Counted from the stretch's first letter, positions 26,769 through 35,915 are shown. The stretch is 64,000 nucleotides of DNA from Sphingobacterium mizutaii (GCF_900187125.1 NZ_LT906468.1:4526001-4590000), one strand, 5' to 3'. Program-made: numbers and translations. Notes: generated by a model from the sequence alone, not told the origin.

Positions 26769-27380
26769 CTATTTGTTTACCAGTGAAAAAACATAAAACA
26801 TTTCTGCTGCAATCTGTAAGCTTCTTTCTGCGTACACCTCTGTTTGCTGTGGAGTGTTATCTGAGACTTTAGGATCATCGTATTTTATCGGGAATCTTGC
26901 CTCTGCTCCGAAAACCAAAGGACAGCCTTCATCTGCATTGTTACAGGTCATAATGGCACCGAATTCATTTTTTGGATTAAATTCGCTGTTATACTCTTTG
27001 GAAAAGCAGATAACCGCGGCCTCATTTTCGGCATATTTAATTGCATAGACAGGGTTTTCTGTTCCGCTGAGCTTCTGAATCTGAAACCCCTGATCGCTCA
27101 ATGTTTCTGCCACTTTGGGAAACATTGCTGTTGCCTCAGTACCACCTGAATAGCAAAACACATTAGTAATTCCAAAATGATAGGCCATTGTCTGGGCCCA
27201 GATCTGTGATAAATGGCTCCGGCGGCTGTTATGCGTACAGATGAAATTTAACCGGATTGTCTGGTTCTCTCTTACCTTCCTCTGTATGTAGTCTGCCAGG
27301 GGCTGTAAAACTGTTTTTCTTTCTTCTGAAATACTATTTGTTAAAATAGACTCAATGGTCGTTATAATTTTGTGGTTCAT
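26769..27380 (-). CDS. arsC: arsenate reductase, low-molecular-weight phosphatase-like
   Basis: The product has 203 residues. The catalytic P-loop CX5R is visible as Cys48-THNSR-Arg54 in NFICTHNSRRSHLSQIW. It belongs to the LMW protein-tyrosine-phosphatase fold used by thioredoxin-linked ArsC enzymes. A roughly 40-residue N-terminal helical extension and the ICFSKEYNSEFNPKNEF segment are typical of the longer Bacteroidota form. It converts As(V) to As(III), which ACR3 then exports. It follows the metallophosphoesterase pseudogene in the operon. Confidence 0.9.
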   Translation of the reverse strand: MNHKIITTIESILTNSISEERKTVLQPLADYIQRKVRENQTIRLNFICTHNSRRSHLSQIWAQTMAYHFGITNVFCYSGGTEATAMFPKVAETLSDQGFQIQKLSGTENPVYAIKYAENEAAVICFSKEYNSEFNPKNEFGAIMTCNNADEGCPLVFGAEARFPIKYDDPKVSDNTPQQTEVYAERSLQIAAEMFYVFSLVNK

Positions 27381-27395
27381 TTTTATGGTTTAAGA

Positions 27396-28168
27396 TTAAT
27401 AGCCTCTTCTTAGATTTTCTGCATATTCATTGGGCAGGGGGCTTTCTTCTACTGCCTTAGCTGCTTTTCCAACGTCATAATCAAATCATATAAACTCGAC
27501 ACCGATACTTTCTTTGTTCAGTATAGAGCTGTTTTCATTGATGGTCAGCATGACATAAGCACCGCGGACATCAGTATCCTTGGGCTTACCAACCGAACCG
27601 ATATTGACCGCATGACGATAATGAGCCTGGTCTTCGGATCCAGAATTTAAAATGCGGTGGTAAGGTTTGTGCGTATGGCCGAAACACATAATATCTGCAT
27701 CAGCCTGCTCCATAATCCTGAGCATACTCTTTTCCTCACGGTCTTCAAAAAGATATTCATTAATCTTTCTTGGGCTGCCATGCTCCAGAAGCAAATTGAG
27801 TTTATCTTCATTCAACTGAAACTCAACTTTGATGTGGGCAGGGAGCGTGCGCAAATAGGCACGTTCGTCGTCCTTCATGATAGAATTTGTAAAAGAATTG
27901 GAGATATTGCCATTGTCTTTTTCACTATTGGTTTTATAGGCACAGCCACATTCATTGCTCATACGTCCGATACCGAAGTCGTAATTTCCTGCAATGGTTG
28001 GAATTTTCCGCTTACGGATTTCGTTAATCACTTCGTTTGGCCATTATTGTAACCTACCAGGTCACCCAAACAATAGATACTATCTGGATTTCTTTTATCG
28101 ACATCTTCAAAGAAAGCTTACAAAGCGGGTAAATTGGCGTGTATATCGCTGAATAATGCAATTTTCAT
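27396..28168 (-). pseudogene. calcineurin-like metallophosphoesterase, broken by three lesions
   Basis: Reading from ATG 28168 gives MKIALFSDIHANLPAL, then a TAA at codon 17 (28118-28120). The same frame continues as AFFEDVDKRNPDSIYCLGDLVGYN. Near 28047 the frame shifts by one base and resumes as WPNEVINEIRKRKIPTIAGNYD. That part holds DIMCFGHTHKPYH and runs to a TGA at 27486-27488. Beyond this in-frame stop the family's normal ending DYDVGKAAKAVEESPLPNE continues to TAA at 27396-27398. The metal motifs (DIH, GD, GNYD, GHTH) mark a YfcE-type phosphoesterase. With two nonsense changes and one frameshift it is unlikely to be functional, although a 181-residue fragment remains open. Confidence 0.85.
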
Positions 28169-28174
28169 ATTATA

Positions 28175-29236
28175 TTAGTTACTATTTTTTAAAAATTCTT
28201 CAATCTCAAGTATTGTTTGTTTTGCTGTTTTATTTACACCTATGATTGTGGCGGATGCATAACCGGTCCAATTGCCGTATCCGACGAGCCACAATCCGGG
28301 CATTTCTAATGATTTACTTTCACTGGTCTTTGCAACGCCCTTTTCGTCTATGTGTATCAATGATTTCAGATAAGAAGTATCATAACCGAATCCTGTACAC
28401 CAAATAATAGCATCAAATTCCTCCTTGTCCCCACTATGCCAAATCACCCCCTTATCATATAACTTATCGAATGTGCCGCTTGACACTAATACGCCTCTGC
28501 TTTGGGCCTCTTTAACAGATGGAACCATGACGATATTTCCTAGATTATACTGCGATGCATCGAAGGGTTTGCCTTCTTTTTCGGCCTTGTATCGCGCCGA
28601 GGCTACGTTAAACAGATAATATCCGTCTACTTCATCAGGCAAAAATTCAGGTTCCTTTTTGGTTGACCATTTTACAGCGGTAACTTTTGAGACCTCTGCG
28701 ACAATCTGGGCACCGGAGTTACCTTCGCCTACCACCAGCGTTTTCCGTCCAGTAAAGTCTTTTGGATTTTTATACTTTCCTGAATGAATTTGAAGCCCCT
28801 TAAAATCTTCTATTCCTGCTAGCTTTGGAATAGCCGGATTGCCCCATGTCCCAGTTGCCGAAATAACTGTTTTAGCTTTTAAAGCCCCCTGATGGGTAAG
28901 GACCTTAAAAACAATCCCATCCTTTTTAATTTCAACAACTTCAACACCCCTCCTCACATTCAGTTGATAATGCTCTTCGTACTTACGCAAATAGTCAATT
29001 GCTTCTTGTCTGAGCGGAAACCGATGCTCAGATTTTGGCATCAGCCATCCCGGTAAAGAGCTGTAATCTGCTGGAGAGAATAGGGTCAGGCTATCCCAGC
29101 TATGGAGCCAGGCACCACCAGGAATATCCTGTTTATCCAGTATAAGATATTTCAGTTTTGCCCGCCTTAGATAATATCCACATGCTAGCGCACTTTGGCC
29201 TCCGCCAATAACAATAACATCAAAGATCTCATCCAT
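28175..29236 (-). CDS. arsO: ArsO-type flavin-dependent monooxygenase
   Basis: The product has 353 residues with two Rossmann motifs: VIVIGGGQSALACGYYL (FAD) at the N-terminus and TLVVGEGNSGAQIVAEV (NADPH) in the middle. LFSPADYSSLPGW and WCTGFGYDTSYLK are typical of the small flavin monooxygenase group found in ars operons. Its reaction on arsenic species is not settled. It stands directly downstream of the DUF6428-type gene (53-base gap) and 6 bases before the phosphoesterase pseudogene. Confidence 0.85.
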   Translation of the reverse strand: MDEIFDVIVIGGGQSALACGYYLRRAKLKYLILDKQDIPGGAWLHSWDSLTLFSPADYSSLPGWLMPKSEHRFPLRQEAIDYLRKYEEHYQLNVRRGVEVVEIKKDGIVFKVLTHQGALKAKTVISATGTWGNPAIPKLAGIEDFKGLQIHSGKYKNPKDFTGRKTLVVGEGNSGAQIVAEVSKVTAVKWSTKKEPEFLPDEVDGYYLFNVASARYKAEKEGKPFDASQYNLGNIVMVPSVKEAQSRGVLVSSGTFDKLYDKGVIWHSGDKEEFDAIIWCTGFGYDTSYLKSLIHIDEKGVAKTSESKSLEMPGLWLVGYGNWTGYASATIIGVNKTAKQTILEIEEFLKNSN

Positions 29237-29289
29237 TGATTTAGCTTTAATACATGTTATTTAAAAGACATCTGACATTCTACAGCGAA

Positions 29290-29763
29290 TTAGCAACATC
29301 CTCCACCCGGTGTACACGAATTATTTTCAGTACCAGTAACTACAGAAAGATTTATCTTTTGCTTTTCGGAAGGTATCCCGCATGCATCCTGTGCAAGACA
29401 GGCAGTAGTCTTACTTTTCAATATAAAAGTTTTGCCATTGAATTCCAGATCATATTTCCCAATTGTGTCACTTTGATATTCCACTTCGATCTCGGCATCT
29501 TCCATGCCTAATTTTTCCTCCGAAAGGCTGATAATATGTAATAATTTTCCGGGTTTTAATCGGTGTTCATAATCATCGGCGTTCCATAGCTGAAAGTTCA
29601 CGGCCTTTTCATCACGTATTACACCACCGCAGTCAATGAATCTTTTATTGATCTGGCCGACTTCGGTCACATGGAAATGCTCTGGTACAAATGTTCCGTT
29701 TTCTAATTGAAATTCAACATTCTTCAATGTTGGAAGGATTTCTTTGATTTCTGATAATTTCAT
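29290..29763 (-). CDS. DUF6428-type ars operon protein with Cys-rich C-terminus
   Basis: I use ATG 29763 (MKLSEIKEILPTLKNVEF), giving 157 residues; a longer start would overlap an operator-like site. The first 120 residues form a compact soluble domain (VPEHFHVTEVGQINKRFIDCGG). The tail contains TTACLAQDACG and ends NSCTPGGGCC, so six Cys lie in the last 40 residues or so. No enzyme motif is evident. Similar DUF6428 proteins occur in Bacteroidota ars operons with unknown function. The terminal Cys-Cys suggests As(III) binding, an inference strengthened by the same ending in the two preceding proteins. Confidence 0.75.
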   Translation of the reverse strand: MKLSEIKEILPTLKNVEFQLENGTFVPEHFHVTEVGQINKRFIDCGGVIRDEKAVNFQLWNADDYEHRLKPGKLLHIISLSEEKLGMEDAEIEVEYQSDTIGKYDLEFNGKTFILKSKTTACLAQDACGIPSEKQKINLSVVTGTENNSCTPGGGCC

Positions 29764-29787
29764 TGTTTTATATTTTATAGTTATAAT

Positions 29788-29801
29788 GCAATATTGCGAT
29801 A
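29788..29801. promoter_or_regulatory. second ArsR operator candidate
   Basis: GCAATATTGCGATA matches the site in front of arsR (GCAATATTACGATA) at 13 of 14 bases and contains the palindrome GCAATATTGC. It lies 25-38 bases before the DUF6428-type start codon, suggesting an additional regulated promoter inside the operon. Confidence 0.55.
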
Positions 29802-29817
29802 AATTCAAGCAAATTTT

Positions 29818-30387
29818 TTAACAGCACTTTAGCTGTAATTTATTAAAATACTTACTGAATCTGGGAATGTAAAGCAGCACATGTAAGAGGCTTATGATAA
29901 TCGCTCCCGGCAGTAGATTTTTAGCTATAATTTGGAAAGTATCATAGCCTGCGCTATGGCTAAACTTATTTACTAACGATATACCGCTAGATTGAAAATC
30001 GAGTTTGATCACTAAAAATATGGCAATAGCGGCAAAATGTAAGCCGTTCACCAGCAGATGGATAATATATTCCCAACGGGGAAGTCCACCCATAAATTGT
30101 CTGCTGTCTTTTTCCACATAAGCATCCAACACCAATGTAATGATATCCGCAACAATCAAAAGGCATCCGAATACAAACAGGTTGTTGTTTTCGATATTTA
30201 TAAATAAAGAGACAAGTATACCTGTAAATAAAAAGGCCCGCATCGTATGAATAAGATGTTCAAAACGGCTTTCCTTATGTTCATAGAGGCGATATTTGTA
30301 AAGATGCAAAAATACACCATCAAATACTGCCAATAATGAATAGCTGATCAGGAATACCGAAGATACAATGAAAGCAGTTTCCATCAT
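29818..30387 (-). CDS. multi-pass membrane protein of unknown function in the ars operon, ending Cys-Cys
   Basis: I take the ATG that overlaps the arsR stop (TAATG at 30387), giving 189 residues. About five transmembrane segments are predicted (FIVSSVFLISYSLLAVFDGV, then segments near 50-70, 75-90, 110-128 and 155-175). It has polar loops rich in His and Tyr (HLYKYRLYEHKESRFEHLIH) and ends in NKLQLKCC. I do not recognise an assigned function. Translational coupling to arsR and the C-terminal Cys pair, shared with its neighbours, point to arsenite sensing or handling at the membrane. That is inference. Confidence 0.7.
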   Translation of the reverse strand: MMETAFIVSSVFLISYSLLAVFDGVFLHLYKYRLYEHKESRFEHLIHTMRAFLFTGILVSLFINIENNNLFVFGCLLIVADIITLVLDAYVEKDSRQFMGGLPRWEYIIHLLVNGLHFAAIAIFLVIKLDFQSSGISLVNKFSHSAGYDTFQIIAKNLLPGAIIISLLHVLLYIPRFSKYFNKLQLKCC

Positions 30388-30713
30388 TAACAACATTTTT
30401 GATTGGTTACTGTAGAAATTATTTTTGAAAAATACTCTTTCAATATATTGAAAGTATTTTCGTCAATACAGTAGCATACAGATGTTCCCTCAATGCTCCC
30501 TTGTATTAATCCCGCATTTTTTAATTCTCTCAAATGCTGTGATACGGTTGGCTGTGCTAGTGGCAGCTCATTGACAATATCTCCGGTGATACAGGTATTG
30601 ACTTTTAGCAGATATTCTATAATAGCAACCCTTGCAGGATGGCCCAATGCTTTAGCAATAACCGCAATCTGGTTTTGGCGGTCCGTAAAATGATCTGTCT
30701 TTGTTGCTCCCAT
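30387..30713 (-). CDS. arsR: ArsR-family arsenic-responsive repressor
   Basis: I start at ATG 30713 (MGATKTDHFTDRQNQ), giving 108 residues, usual for ArsR. The winged helix includes VIAKALGHPARVAIIEYLL and the recognition helix LAQPTVSQHLRELKNAGLI. Cysteines occur in NTCITGD, in SVCYCIDE and as a terminal Cys-Cys (NQKCC). No classical ELCVCDL box is seen in helix alpha-3, so the C-terminal pair and the CYC motif are likely arsenite ligands, as in other non-classical ArsR types. The repressor leads the operon and probably binds the palindromes at 30726 and 29788. Confidence 0.9.
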   Translation of the reverse strand: MGATKTDHFTDRQNQIAVIAKALGHPARVAIIEYLLKVNTCITGDIVNELPLAQPTVSQHLRELKNAGLIQGSIEGTSVCYCIDENTFNILKEYFSKIISTVTNQKCC

Positions 30714-30725
30714 TTTTAAATTATT

Positions 30726-30744
30726 ATATTGCAATATTACGATA
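30726..30744. promoter_or_regulatory. ArsR operator / ars promoter
   Basis: A perfect 12-bp palindrome ATATTGCAATAT (30726-30737) is extended by TACGATA. It lies 13 bases before the arsR start codon and overlaps a -7-like TAATATTG on the - strand, with TTTG about 16 bases upstream. Binding here would block transcription of the ars operon. Confidence 0.6.
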
Positions 30745-31004
30745 TAATAATGAAACAAAAAAATAATAAATGCAATTTTATTTTGCCATGATCATAAAAC
30801 TAGGCCGTATAGGGAAAAATGTTAAAAAATGGAAGACACTTTGGGTCAAAAAATTGTATGAGTTGATTCGTGAGTTTTCGAGATATATACTGTTTATTTT
30901 CTACTTTTTTTCCGTGAATGTTTTTGTGCCGTTTTCACCATCTTTTAATACAGCATTCAACAGGAATCGAAAGCAAGTGCAATTTTGGCAATTTTGTTTA
31001 TCAT

Positions 31005-31017
31005 GGACCCACAGATT
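31005..31017 (-). repeat. degenerate tRNA-Lys att core
   Basis: GGACCCACAGATT is identical to part of the tRNA-Lys 3' half. The T-arm side is lost, but the sequence to the right continues with GTTCGTCAACAAAG as at the other islands. It probably marks the junction of islands 3 and 2. Confidence 0.55.
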
Positions 31018-31035
31018 TTGAGTACACAGGTCAGC

Positions 31036-31139
31036 GTTCGTCAACAAAGTTAAAAATCTTTGTTTCCTGTTTACTATAACAATTTATGAACTTCTTTTTA
31101 TTATTTAAAATTTACAGCTGTGACGTATTTGTGACTATT
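31036..31139. repeat. island distal-end module, copy B
   Basis: It aligns over its whole length with the modules at 21534 and 40571 (TTAAAAATCTTTGTTTCCTG and ATGAACTTCTTTTTATTATT shared with copy C). It ends with GTGACGTATTTGTGAC at 31120-31135. Confidence 0.7.
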
Positions 31140-31293
31140 TTCTTACTAGAATTTCTAAGATTCATAAATATTTGTAAATAGCAACAATCAACGGAAGAAA
31201 TAAGTCTTAATGAGTTATGTCTATGGCCATAAACCCTTTCCCTCTCTCAAATATCATATTTCATATCCATTCAAGGCCTTTGTACTTGCATCA

Positions 31294-33760
31294 TCACTCA
31301 TCCCTCAAGCTATCCACCGGATTTACTCTTGCGGCTTTGATTGCCTGATAGCTCACTGTGATTATAGCAGCGGCAATTGCAATTAATCCGCCAAACAAAA
31401 AAAGAAACCAAGAAATCTCTATTCGGTAAATAAAATCTTCTAACCACTTATTGCATGCCCACCAAACAACTGGTGAAGCGATCAGGATCGCAATCAAAAC
31501 CATTTTCACAAAATCTTTTGAAAGAGGGCCGACAATACCTGAAATTGATGCACCCAAAACTTTCCGAATGCCAATCTCCTTAGTCCTTTGAAATGCAGTT
31601 ATTGTTGCTAGGCCAAAAAGTCCTAAACAGCTTAATAGGATAGCAATTGCTGTACTGATATTTGTGATTTTCTGAAGCTGCTCTTCTTTTTTATAAAGGT
31701 CTAAAATGGTTTCATCGTAGAATTTGTAATCAAACTTTTCTACCGGAAAGAATTCTGACCATTTAGATTTAATGCTTTCAATCGTTTGGCGAACATTTTT
31801 ACTGTCAGAGTTTGTTAAACGAATATTAAAAGTGCTCTTATTCCATTTTTCACTCATTAATGCTAATGGTTCTATTTTCTGATAAAAATCACGGGCATGA
31901 AAGTCTTGAATCACACCAACGATTGGAAAATCCTGGCCTTTTTGCCCAATGATCTGACCTATTGCATCCTCAGGTTTTTTGAAGCCAAAAGCATGCATAG
32001 CAGATTCATTGATAATGTAGGAGTTCGTTGTGTCCGATGCACTTAAGTTTTTTCCTGCCAATAGTTTTAAATCATAAAACTTTACATATTCAGAATCCAC
32101 AGATTTCCTAAAAACCTGAGGTATGATAGTCTCAGAATTTTCACTAGACTTCAATGGCATTGCAGATGAACTAACCCTATTTGATAATGGTGGATTACCT
32201 AGGGTCATTTCTTTTACACCTGATAACTTTCTGAGTTCTGTGGCCAATGTTTGTTTCTTACTGTCAAAATTCTCCATACTAAATAACCGGTATGGAATGG
32301 CCACAATGACTACCGCATCTTTATTAAAACCTAAATCTTTTTTAATGGTGTATTGTAATTGCTGCCCTATAATAATCGCCGCCACGATAAATACTTGTGC
32401 AATGATAAATTGAAAGACAATCAATGCCTTTCTAAGATTAAAACCGCCTTTTTCAGAATTCAAACTGCCCTTGCTTCTGAATATATCGATAGCATTGACT
32501 TTAGTGATCAGCCAGGAAGGGTAAAGTCCTGCTGTAATCAAAGTAAAGAGTAATACCATAAGAATAAAACCTCCAAAGATAATTGGACTGTTAAATTCTT
32601 TTGCTCCTTGACTAATTAAATCTCCCAATAGTCCTAATCCTAATTTTGAAACAAAATAGCTGGCAAGCAAAGCAATAGTTATGATGGTGCTAGTTTCCAT
32701 CATCATTTGAAGAATGATGCTGTTTTTTGAACTCCCTAGTGTTTTTCGAATCCCGATCTCTTTCGAACGTTGCGGTATTTGGGCAGTAGTCAGATTGATA
32801 TAGTTTATGCAAGCTAAAACCAATAGGAATATTGAAACAGCAGTTAACCCATACAATACGTTTTTACTAGTTTTCTGGATATTTGCTTCATCGATGTAAG
32901 TTGAAAAATGGGATTCTTTTAATGGCAATAATTCTAATTTTCTTGACCATGTATAATAGGCTTTACCTCTTGTAGAAACTCTTGATATTTTTTTCTACAA
33001 TATTATTGATCTGATTAAAAGCATCATCAGCTTGTTTCTGACCAATTGCTTGAAAATAAATCCGATCTGATGAATTGGTATTGGTCCACTCACCTATATT
33101 ATTGTCCTGTTCTCTTTTTTGTAATAAAATAAATACCTCACCATTAAATTCTGACGGGTAATCCAATGCTGCTACAACACCTGAGACTGTTTTTTGGATA
33201 GTATCCGAATATATTAGAGTCTTCCCGATTATGTCATTATAATCCATGTTTGGAAAATAAAATTTTGCCCTATCCTCCGTTAGTACGACCTGACTAGGTG
33301 AAGATAATGCCCCGTTTTTATTTCCAGCCAACCACTTGTAACCAATCATATCAAAATAGGAGTTCTCCGTTTGTATGATCTGATTTTCGTATTCCAACTC
33401 CTCCACTCGTTTAGCTTGACCTTTACTATCAGGTATGGTCACCAACTCTGTATAGAATTTATATACTGGAACTGCACGTTCTAATGATCGCACATCATCT
33501 CGAAGAGCAAAGAATATGGGCCGTGAAGCACCTCCATTCCATGTGTCTTCCTCCTGCTTACCGAAATTTATTCGACTAACTATTCTATAGATATTTTCCT
33601 TATTAGGAAGTCCGCTTTCATACCTCAGTTCATAATTCACAAACTTAAATATCACCCAACAGGAACTAATTCCTATAGTCAAACCAAGAATGTTTAAGAA
33701 AGTAAAGAGCTTATTTCTCTTTAAATGCCTGATGCTATTTTTGAATAATAATTGGAACAT
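31294..33760 (-). pseudogene. MacB/FtsX-type ABC transporter permease, frameshifted
   Basis: The first part (ATG 33760, MFQLLFKNSIRHLKRNK) contains the N-terminal transmembrane segment and periplasmic MacB_PCD domain and stops at a TAA at 32963-32965. The next frame continues at once with AYYTWSRKLELLPLKESHF, then two FtsX blocks with IPQRSKEIGIRKTLGSS and AFQRTKEIGIRKVLGAS. The intact protein would be about 820 residues with eight transmembrane segments, as usual for Bacteroidota FtsX-like permeases. A single indel near 32960 splits it (loss of two bases or gain of one). It could be a real mutation or a sequencing error. No ATPase gene is adjacent. Confidence 0.85.
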
Positions 33761-34433
33761 ATCGAATGTTTTAATTAACAGGAAGTTGACCAAAAAGTCA
33801 TCTCCTAAAAATATTCTTTAAACTAAAAGCAAAAAACAATTTATCTGCCAATAGTTTAATGATTTGTATTTCAAACGTTTATGGTTTGTTTCGGTTAAGT
33901 TGCTGTCCATTATCGGACATTTTGTTGTTCGTAAATGAACGTAATACAGTTGAGCCAAGATGGAAAGGATTGGAGAATAACAAGATTTGGATATGATTTA
34001 GGATTTCTAATTCTTATTGCATTACCCTCTGAGGTTCTCCTCTATCGATTCAATCTTCTACAAATATTTCACCTCTGTTAGGGGTATTCTAAACAAACTC
34101 TAGCTCTAAAATCATTTCATAAAAAATTGAGATCTTGCCATTTGGCAATTCCCTTTCTTTCATTATCAGTAGCTTTGATTTTACTCTAACTTGATCACCG
34201 AATTGAAAGGCACAAATACAGAAAACCCTGATCCTTAACGGAAACCGTGTCGTAGATAGCAAAAAATGGAACTATATAGAGATTTTTATTCGTATAGAAT
34301 GTAGCATCAAGACCTAATAAAATCTTTTAAACCTATCTATTTTGTTAGCTATTGGAAACGTAATTAACTCAGATAAGTTTTGCAACTAAAACTATTATAG
34401 TATGATATTTTAAATCTTAAAAAAACAGAAATT
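33761..34433. other. non-coding gap upstream of the broken permease
   Basis: These 673 bases carry no recognisable gene. They contain two short inverted repeats at 33904-33940, described separately, and otherwise AT-rich sequence without long repeats. The promoter for the permease probably lies at the left end. Confidence 0.4.
33904..33940. promoter_or_regulatory. paired inverted repeats, possible operator
   Basis: TGTCCATTATCGGACA (33904-33919, arms TGTCC/GGACA) is followed by GTTCGTAAATGAAC (33927-33940, arms GTTC/GAAC), 144-180 bases before the permease start. FtsX-type permease operons of Bacteroidota are often controlled by two-component or sigma-54 activators, so an activator site is possible. 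The evidence is symmetry only. Confidence 0.35.
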
Positions 34434-34825
34434 ATGGCATTAATTATACTGCCACATCCACAACATTTGCTAACCCTTTTGCAAACAGAATGATTATCGA
34501 AGAATTACAAAAAAGCATTTTGGATTTAGAAATCAGGGATATTCATACCCAATATCCCGATTACAAGATTAACAAAAAAGTAGAGCACGAAGTACTATTA
34601 AGACATCAGGCGATTGTTTTTCAGTATCCAATTTATTGGTACAGTAAGTATGCTATTTTGAAGCATTGGTTCGATGAAGTATTTGAGCACCAGTTTGCGT
34701 GCGGTTCGAAAGGCGACAAACTGAAAGGCAAAAATTTCGTACCGAGCATTACGGTTCGTACATCGGAAAGAAGTTATAACGATTACAAACATCAAACGAG
34801 TGCTATTGCGACATACTGCGGATGA
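34434..34825 (+). pseudogene. NAD(P)H oxidoreductase (KefF/quinone reductase type), broken at both ends
   Basis: ATG 34434 begins MALIILPHPQH, the normal start of a flavodoxin-like oxidoreductase. It then shifts frame and reaches a stop at 34491-34493. The correct frame resumes as ANRMIIEELQKS and continues with AIVFQYPIYWYSKYAILKHW and KGDKLKGKNF, the FMN-binding blocks. The family should be about 180-200 residues. Here homology stops near 34800, where the desaturase gene begins on the other strand. A recombination joint therefore removed the 3' part. Confidence 0.75.
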
Positions 34826-35864
34826 CCCGGACATGGGACTTGAATGCCTCCCGGAATGTTCCGTACTCAACGCTCTTGATTCCGAGCTCTCTACAGGCCT
34901 CTTTTACGATCTCGTTGATAGCAGGATAATGCACATGGCAGATCTTGGGGAAAAGATGGTGCTCCAACTGGAAATTCAGTCCTCCGAGCAACCATGTCAA
35001 CACCTTATCCTTAGTCGCAAAATTAGCTGTCGAATGAACCTGATGTACCATCCATTCTTCCTCCAGCTTGTCAGTAGCTATCGACTTAAATTCTGTTTCT
35101 TCGACCACATGGGCAAGCTGGAATACGGTAGCCAGACAGATCCCGCAGACTACCCCGGCCACTAACAGCCCCATCAGGGTCGACAACCATCCTACAACAA
35201 TCATAGGTATGACTACAAATATACCTAGATGGAAACCTTTGCTTATCCAAAAGATAACTTTCTGTTTAAGGGGGAAAGCAAATCTTTCGGAGTTTTTACC
35301 AAGCTTTTGCCGGAAGTACTTTTCATAGTCCTGAAAGAAAACCCACGCGAGGTAAGATATACCATACAGGAAGATAAAGTAATATCTTTGATACTTGTGA
35401 TAGCGCTTGAGTGGTTGATCGCGGTGAACCCGCATAAACTTGATCTCAATATCATGATCCTCTCCATCAATATTGGTGTACGTGTGGTGTGCGATATTAT
35501 GCTTCAGTTTCCAGAGGTATATATTGCCCCCAACAAGGTTTAGCGAGTACGATAGCAGGGAATTTATCTTCGTATTGCGCGATAAAGAATTGTGTCCTGC
35601 ATCGTGCATGATATTAAAGCCGATTGCTGCAAGATTGACTCCCAAGAGCAAACACAAAAGGATACTGATCGGCCAATATGGCTGCACAAATACCAGAATC
35701 GTATAAATGCAGATAAGTGAGAGAAAAAGGATGGTCGCCTTTAAACCGATCCGCCAATCACCTGTTTTAGATTTGCCACTCACTTTAAAATATTCGTTTA
35801 TCTTTGCTCTGAGCGATTTTGAAAAGAATGAATCTTCATTGCTGAATTTGATTACTGGTGCCAT
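34803..35864 (-). CDS. acyl-lipid / acyl-CoA fatty acid desaturase
   Basis: The integral membrane di-iron desaturase has 353 residues. The three histidine boxes are H87-DAG-H91, H122-NIA-HH127 and QLEHHLFP (299-306). The Q in the third box is the mark of front-end (delta-5/delta-6-like) desaturases, but no cytochrome b5 domain is present. Four hydrophobic segments are seen (about 42-60, 65-85, 150-170, 215-250). It would introduce a double bond into membrane fatty acids. It appears complete although its 3' end sits on a recombination joint with the broken oxidoreductase. Confidence 0.9.
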   Translation of the reverse strand: MAPVIKFSNEDSFFSKSLRAKINEYFKVSGKSKTGDWRIGLKATILFLSLICIYTILVFVQPYWPISILLCLLLGVNLAAIGFNIMHDAGHNSLSRNTKINSLLSYSLNLVGGNIYLWKLKHNIAHHTYTNIDGEDHDIEIKFMRVHRDQPLKRYHKYQRYYFIFLYGISYLAWVFFQDYEKYFRQKLGKNSERFAFPLKQKVIFWISKGFHLGIFVVIPMIVVGWLSTLMGLLVAGVVCGICLATVFQLAHVVEETEFKSIATDKLEEEWMVHQVHSTANFATKDKVLTWLLGGLNFQLEHHLFPKICHVHYPAINEIVKEACRELGIKSVEYGTFREAFKSHVRVIRSMSQ

Positions 35865-35915
35865 GTGGAATTGTTAATGGTAATATAAAAGATACTAGCA
35901 GGCTCATATAAAGGC

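Larger units (their letters stand above)
21477..31017. mobile_element. genomic island 3 (metal/arsenic cargo), inner-most at tRNA-Lys
   Basis: The left edge is the tRNA-Lys 3'-end copy at 21477-21520 and the right edge is the degenerate core at 31005. Cargo is a TonB receptor/CDF/Cys-rich module and an eight-gene arsenic operon. No integrase survives next to the right edge, so this would be the oldest, immobilised island. Boundaries rest on repeat positions. The right edge is less certain because only 13 bases of the tRNA core remain there. Confidence 0.6.
30745..31293. other. island junction region without genes
   Basis: These 549 bases separate arsR from the broken permease. They contain the degenerate tRNA-Lys core (31005-31017) and the distal-end module (31036-31139). 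An 83-codon frame at 30770-31021 is compositionally random, with no recognisable motif, and runs into the att core, so I do not count it as a gene. Confidence 0.5.

Noticed and set aside
30770..31021. 83-codon + strand frame between arsR and the permease
   Set aside because: Low-complexity aromatic/basic sequence ending inside the att core; no family pattern.
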